Shown: piece by piece, positions 60,158-64,000 of the stretch | How the letters are laid out: every line of letters begins with the position of its first letter | How positions within the stretch are numbered: position 1 is the first letter of the stretch | NCBI GenBank assembly: GCA_945889625.1 | Contig: CAMDCE010000001.1 | Location: 62,001 to 126,000 of the forward strand | From: Asaia bogorensis | GTDB taxonomy: Bacteria; Pseudomonadota; Alphaproteobacteria; Reyranellales; Reyranellaceae | Length of the DNA: 64,000 nt | Direction: 5' to 3' | The notes under the pieces: model-generated | What the model saw: only the letters and a program-made list of their open reading frames with translations | What the model was told of the DNA's origin: nothing | Database searches by the model: none | Made by a program: the position numbers and the translations under genes

Positions 60158-60935
60158 CGGTCAAGCGATGGTCAGGGTCGATGGCCTGCGCAAGAGCTAC
60201 GGCACGGTCGAGGCCGTGCGCGGCGTGTCGCTCGAGGTCAAGCGCGGCGAGGTCGTCGTGGTGATCGGGCCGTCGGGCTGCGGCAAGTCGACGTTCCTGC
60301 GCTGCATCAATCTCCTGGAAGAACCGTCGGCGGGAACGCTGCAGATCGGCGACCGGACGATCGAGTTCGGCCCGCGGCACTCGCGGCCGCATGGCCGCGA
60401 TCTCGCGCGCTTCCGGGCCCGCATCGGCATGGTGTTCCAGCAGTTCGACCTGTTCCCGCATATGACGGTTCTGCAGAACGTCATGGCGGGGCCGACGATC
60501 GTGAAGAAGATGCCACGGTCCGCGGCCGAGCCGATCGCCCGCGATCTCCTGGCCAAAGTCGGACTGGCCGAGTTCACCGCGCGCTATCCGCGTGCCTTGT
60601 CGGGCGGGCAGCAGCAGCGCGTCGCCATTGCCCGTGCCATGGCCATGCAACCCGAGGTCATGCTGTTCGACGAGGTCACCTCGGCACTCGATCCCGAGCT
60701 GGTGGGCGAGGTGCTCGACGTCATGAAGCAGCTCGCTACCGACGGCACGACCATGATCGTGGTGACGCACGAGATGTCGTTCGCCCGCGACGTCGCCGAC
60801 CGCGTGGTCGTCATGGATGCGGGACAAGTGGTCGAGCAGGGCCCGGCGGAAGAAATCTTGCTGCAGCCGAAGAACCCGCGTACGGCGTCTTTCCTTTCGC
60901 GCTTCCACAGCACGATGTCGGAGCGCAAGACCTGA
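60147..60935 (+). CDS. Polar amino acid-type ABC transporter ATP-binding protein
   Basis: This is a 262-residue ATPase with Walker [10 protein letters not shown] (41-49), the Q-loop [13 protein letters not shown], the signature [14 protein letters not shown], Walker B VMLFDEV followed by TSALDPE, and the switch histidine in VVTHEMSFA. The Walker B carries V where P is usual (DEVTSALD), as in HisP/GlnQ-type proteins. The start is TTG at 60147 with GGAGG four bases upstream, overlapping the permease gene; ATG at 60168 is the alternative. Confidence 0.92.
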   Translation: MTSNGQAMVRVDGLRKSYGTVEAVRGVSLEVKRGEVVVVIGPSGCGKSTFLRCINLLEEPSAGTLQIGDRTIEFGPRHSRPHGRDLARFRARIGMVFQQFDLFPHMTVLQNVMAGPTIVKKMPRSAAEPIARDLLAKVGLAEFTARYPRALSGGQQQRVAIARAMAMQPEVMLFDEVTSALDPELVGEVLDVMKQLATDGTTMIVVTHEMSFARDVADRVVVMDAGQVVEQGPAEEILLQPKNPRTASFLSRFHSTMSERKT

Positions 60936-60946
60936 GGGAGTTGGCA

Positions 60947-61915
60947 ATGTTTCCGTCGAAGGACAAGCTCACGATCTGCTTCGCCCACGTGGCCTACGGC
61001 ATGCAGGACCGCTTCGAGCTGCGCAAGACCGGCATCAGGAGCTTCCAGGTCCGCAGCTACGAGGAATTCCACAAGCGGGTCGGCGAGGCCGACGTGGTCT
61101 CGGTCTCGGGCATGTGGAAGAACGACGTCATCCCGGTTGCCGGCAAGCTGAAGTTCATCCAGTCGATCAGCTCGGGCATGGACCAGTATTCCAAGGAGCA
61201 GCTCGCCGCCCGGAACGTGCGGCTGGCCAGCGCCGCCGGCGTCAATGCCCGCGCCGTGGCCGAGCATGCGCTGTCGCTGATCCTGGCGGTCGCGCGGCGC
61301 CTGCCGGAAGCGCGCGACAACCAGCACAAGAAGCTGTGGCGCGGCATGATCGGCGACCTCACGCAACGCGAGGACGAGCTCGGCGGCAAGACCCTGCTGG
61401 TCGTCGGCATGGGTCGCATCGGCAGCCACCTCGCCAAGCTCGCCAAGGCCTTCGACATGAAGGTGCTGGGCATCCGCCGCGACCCCAAGTCGGGCGCCAA
61501 CGGCGCCGATTCGATCCATGGCATGGCCGATCTCGTGAAACTGGCGGCACAGGCGGATTACGTGGCGCTGACCTGCGCGCTCACGCCCGAGACTACGGGC
61601 CTGATGAGCGCGGCGGCGTTCGCGGCGCTGAAGAAGTCGGCCGTCTTCGTCAATGTCGCGCGCGGGCGGGTCGCCGACGAGGCTGCCTTGATCAAGACGC
61701 TGCAGGCCGGCTCGATCGCCGGAGCGGCGATCGACGTCACGGCCGAGGAGCCCTTGCCGGCGGCCTCGCCGCTATGGGAGCTGCCCAACGTCTTCATCAC
61801 CCCGCACACCGCGGGCGAGACGCGCGCCTACGAAGACAACGTCATCGACATCCTGCTGGAGAACCTCGAGCGCCTGTGGCGGGGCGAGACCGCCCTGCGC
61901 AACCAGGTGCTTTAG
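60947..61915 (+). CDS. D-2-hydroxyacid dehydrogenase
   Basis: This is a 322-residue NAD(P)-dependent dehydrogenase. It has the Rossmann motif VVGMGRIGS near 147-155, the catalytic arginine in NVARGRVADE, glutamate in TAEEPLP and histidine in TPHTAGE. It likely reduces the 2-oxo acid produced by the DadA-like oxidase, or oxidises the corresponding hydroxy acid. The ATG at 60947 has GGAG six bases upstream. It is the last gene of the importer operon. Confidence 0.9.
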   Translation: MFPSKDKLTICFAHVAYGMQDRFELRKTGIRSFQVRSYEEFHKRVGEADVVSVSGMWKNDVIPVAGKLKFIQSISSGMDQYSKEQLAARNVRLASAAGVNARAVAEHALSLILAVARRLPEARDNQHKKLWRGMIGDLTQREDELGGKTLLVVGMGRIGSHLAKLAKAFDMKVLGIRRDPKSGANGADSIHGMADLVKLAAQADYVALTCALTPETTGLMSAAAFAALKKSAVFVNVARGRVADEAALIKTLQAGSIAGAAIDVTAEEPLPAASPLWELPNVFITPHTAGETRAYEDNVIDILLENLERLWRGETALRNQVL

Positions 61916-61935
61916 CGCAGAGTCGGATCGCATTT

Positions 61936-61959
61936 TCCTCCCCAGCAGACTGGGGAGGA
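61936..61959. other. Strong hairpin between converging genes
   Basis: TCCTCCCCAG-CAGA-CTGGGGAGGA is a perfect 10-bp stem with a tetraloop, between the stop of the hydroxyacid dehydrogenase and the stop of the DUF6600 gene. There is no T-tract on the outgoing side of either transcript. It is probably a transcript-end structure, without clear intrinsic termination. Confidence 0.5.
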
Positions 61960-61976
61960 GTGCTTGATTCAGGCAA

Positions 61977-64000
61977 CTACTTCTTTTCCTCGGCCTTCTT
62001 CTTCTCTTCGGCCTGCTTTTCCGCGTCGGTAAGCGCCGGCTTCGGCGCCGGGGCGGGCGTACGGGCCTGCTGGGGGGCGGGCGGCGCAGGCGCGGCCTGC
62101 GGCGGCGGAGTCGGAGCAGGCGCGGCCTGCTGCGGCTGAGCCTTCGGCGGCGGGGTGGCCGGCGTCGCAGGTGCCGGAGTCACAGCCTGCGGAGCTGCCT
62201 GCTGGGCCGGCGTCGGCAGTGACCGCGGCGCCGGGGCGTTGCTGTTGGTCTCACGCTCGCGCGTCGGCTGCCGCGCTGGCGGAGGTGCGGTCTGCGGAGC
62301 CGGCGCGGTCGGAGCCGGAGCAGCCTGGGCCGGCGCCGTCCTGTTGTCCGGGCGCGCCGGAGGTGCGGGCGCGGCTGGAGTGGCGGGCGTCGCCGGAGTA
62401 GCAGGTGTCGCAGTGGTCGGCGGCGTCGCGCGGTTCGGCTGGGCCGGCGTTGCTGGCGTGGCAGGCGTCGCCGGAGTGGCTGGCGTCGCGGTGGCCGGTG
62501 GCGTCGCGCGGTTCGGCTGAGCCGGCGTTGCCGGAGTGGCAGGCGTCGCCGGGGTGGCAGGCGTCGCGGTGGCCGGCGGCGTCGTGCGGTTCGGCTGGGC
62601 CGGCGTTGCCGGAGTAGCAGGCGTCGCGGTGGTCGGCGGCGCGGGCGGTGCCGTCGTCGGGGCGGTCGTCGACTTGTTGTCGTTGGCGGCCGGCGCCTTG
62701 GCCTGGTTCGGCGCCGGCGTCACCGTGGCTTTTTCGTCGAGCTTCGGCGGCGCGTTGCCGGTGCGGGGCTGCAGCGGCGGCGCAGTGGCCTGGCCTGGCG
62801 GACGAGCCTGCTCGCGGCCCTGCGGTGCGCCGGTGGCGGGAGCAGCGGGTGCGGCGGGCGCGGCCGGAGTGGTCGCCACGATCTTCGGTCCCGGCGCCTT
62901 GGGCTTGTCGGTCACCGTCGGCTTGCCGAGTGTCGGCATGTCGCCGGTCGCCGTCTTGGCAGCCGGAACATTGGCGGTGGCGCCGGCCTTGGCTTGGGCA
63001 TCGGCCTTCGCCTTGGCGTCGGCCTGGGCTTTCGGATCGGCAGGCTTCGGATCCGCAGGCTTCGGATCGGCGGCCTTCGGATCGGCCGGCTTTGCGCCCG
63101 GCGCTGGCGTAGTCGTAGTCGCAGCGATGGACGCCGTCGGGGCAGGCGGCGCGGCGACCGGGGCGACTGGCGCCGCGGCCATTTGCGCGGCCGACACCTG
63201 GAGGGTGGCGCGCGCGACCGGCTGCGAGCCGACGAAGACGGTCGTGGGCACCACGGTGGCAAAGCGCTGGTTCGCCAGCACCGAGTTCTGCCCGGCAATG
63301 AAGGCTTCGCGGCGTTGGGCGGCCTGCCAACGGCTCTCGAGGGCCTGGTCCTGGATCCGGTCGGAACGGTTGATGCGGTTGTAGTAGTCGCGATTGGTCG
63401 TGTAGGACGGCACATAGGTCTCGCGTGGACCCAGCGGGAACCAGCCCACCGGCGAGTTGTTCTGGTTGCCGAGCGTGATGGCGAGTTCGATGCCGCCGAT
63501 GAAGGCGACCAGCGCCGGTGCATAGACCGGACGCGCTTCGCGCTCCGGCGGCACCCAGCCCCAGCGGTTGTTTCGATGGGCCCAGCGGCCATAGTGATAG
63601 GGAGCGAAGCCCCAGGGCTGCTCGTCGACCCAGGTCCAGCCCCATGGCTTGATGTACTGCCATTTTCCGGTGCGATAAGGTGCCCAGTTGGCCGGCGTCG
63701 AGCGCGGATACCAGACGCGGCCGTATTCCGGGTCGCTGTCCCAGCTGCCGTAGGCGTTGAGATCCTCGTAGCCGGTCATGCCGGCGTTCACATATTGCGG
63801 CGTGTCGTAGACGACCTGGCGGTCGCGCGCGGCCCAATAGGCGGGCATCGGCGGCGGCGCGGTCTTGATGGTGCGCAGTTGCGGCGTGCCGGCATCGCCA
63901 TAGATCTCGCCGACTTCGCCGGCGCGCACCGCCAGCGACTGGCCGTTCAGGCTCTGGATGGTGGCGGCGCCAGAGCGCACTCCCAGGCGCGTGGCATCCT
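61977..64000 (-). CDS. DUF6600 (FecR-like) protein with long Pro/Ala-rich tail, N-terminus outside window
   Basis: The visible part is about 674 residues, open through the window edge, so the start is not present; GTG at 63980 is an internal valine. The first part (RSGAATIQSLNGQSLAVRAGEVGEIYG) is FecR/DUF6600-like beta-structure. It is followed by a region rich in Trp and Tyr (YEDLNAYGSWDSDPEYGRVWYP, PWGWTWVDEQPWGFAPYHYGRW) that defines DUF6600. The last 450 or so residues are low-complexity Pro/Ala/Thr/Lys sequence with a 26-residue repeat, ending AEKQAEEKKKAEEKK. It is probably a cell-envelope protein; function unknown. Confidence 0.85.
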   Translation of the reverse strand, partial: DATRLGVRSGAATIQSLNGQSLAVRAGEVGEIYGDAGTPQLRTIKTAPPPMPAYWAARDRQVVYDTPQYVNAGMTGYEDLNAYGSWDSDPEYGRVWYPRSTPANWAPYRTGKWQYIKPWGWTWVDEQPWGFAPYHYGRWAHRNNRWGWVPPEREARPVYAPALVAFIGGIELAITLGNQNNSPVGWFPLGPRETYVPSYTTNRDYYNRINRSDRIQDQALESRWQAAQRREAFIAGQNSVLANQRFATVVPTTVFVGSQPVARATLQVSAAQMAAAPVAPVAAPPAPTASIAATTTTPAPGAKPADPKAADPKPADPKPADPKAQADAKAKADAQAKAGATANVPAAKTATGDMPTLGKPTVTDKPKAPGPKIVATTPAAPAAPAAPATGAPQGREQARPPGQATAPPLQPRTGNAPPKLDEKATVTPAPNQAKAPAANDNKSTTAPTTAPPAPPTTATPATPATPAQPNRTTPPATATPATPATPATPATPAQPNRATPPATATPATPATPATPATPAQPNRATPPTTATPATPATPATPAAPAPPARPDNRTAPAQAAPAPTAPAPQTAPPPARQPTRERETNSNAPAPRSLPTPAQQAAPQAVTPAPATPATPPPKAQPQQAAPAPTPPPQAAPAPPAPQQARTPAPAPKPALTDAEKQAEEKKKAEEKK
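62371..62642 (-). repeat. 78-bp tandem repeat coding for a 26-residue Pro/Ala/Thr unit
   Basis: CGGTTCGGCT recurs at 62431, 62509 and 62587, exactly 78 bases apart, marking about 3.4 copies of a unit. Each encodes ATPPATATPATPAT...PAQPNR-like sequence. The repeat is in frame and lies within the DUF6600 protein's tail. Such tails are often flexible spacers crossing the envelope or peptidoglycan, and copy number may vary between strains. Confidence 0.85.

Noticed and set aside
61936..61959. Hairpin as a bidirectional intrinsic terminator
   Set aside because: The stem is strong, but there is no T-tract on the outgoing side of either transcript. TTTT precedes it on the plus strand, on the wrong side.
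62371..62642. Regular repeats as a CRISPR array
   Set aside because: The repeat is contiguous with no unique spacers, has a 78-base in-frame unit and lies inside a coding region.

Overview
The window is a gene-dense, high-GC stretch from what looks like a free-living alphaproteobacterium. A Reyranella-like or other Rhodospirillales/Hyphomicrobiales organism is my guess from gene content: urease plus UrtABCDE, TRAP and ABC uptake, family III CoA-transferases and many SDRs. No taxonomic marker gene is present. Genes are tightly packed with many 4-base ATGA overlaps. No gap reaches 300 bases (the largest is about 190). I saw no tRNA, rRNA, CRISPR array, prophage or intact insertion sequence.

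Layout. 1-7399 (+): end of a urease accessory operon (ureF tail, a DUF3995 membrane protein, ureG, a HupE/UreJ-type nickel permease), then the urea ABC transporter urtABCDE behind a good sigma-54 promoter. 7446-10968 (+): flavin oxidoreductase, 2-methylfumaryl-CoA-isomerase-like CoA-transferase and a 3-hydroxybenzoate-6-hydroxylase-like enzyme. 11070-16245 (-): class III alcohol dehydrogenase, metallo-hydrolase, two SDRs, a carboxymuconolactone-decarboxylase-family protein, DoxX, and a second decarboxylase-family gene broken by a stop beside a small palindrome. 16436-24806 (-): a continuous eight-gene catabolic operon (two CoA-transferases, nitronate monooxygenase, ABC importer, Rieske oxygenase, M24 hydrolase).

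24888-36529: luciferase-like oxidoreductase, metallo-hydrolase, a thiolase-like/DUF35 pair, a FAD monooxygenase without a normal start codon, hydantoinase B, asparaginase, and a cyanide-insensitive bd oxidase (cydAB plus a 33-residue DUF2474 subunit). 36589-49253: hydrolases, a ribosome hibernation-type factor, an Lrp/AsnC regulator, hydroxyacid dehydrogenase, a tiny SelW-like selenoprotein whose TGA codon is followed by a SECIS-like hairpin, aldo/keto reductase, TerC, exported MsrA/MsrB, an SDR/PhyH pair, a deacetylase and an ABC exporter. 49268-55978 (-): aldolase, oligopeptidase and a TRAP transporter with a terminator between the binding protein and the permeases. 56064-61915 (+): enolase-superfamily enzyme and a polar amino-acid-type ABC importer interleaved with a DadA-like oxidase and a hydroxyacid dehydrogenase. 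61977-64000 (-): a DUF6600 protein, cut by the window edge, with a repetitive Pro/Ala tail.

Four related hairpin repeats of 74-92 bases (starting GTCATCC or a variant) lie between genes at 16340, 26149, 46370 and 58121. Overall the region combines nitrogen scavenging (urea uptake and urease) with uptake and CoA-linked breakdown of aromatic or other organic acids. Most substrates are unassigned.
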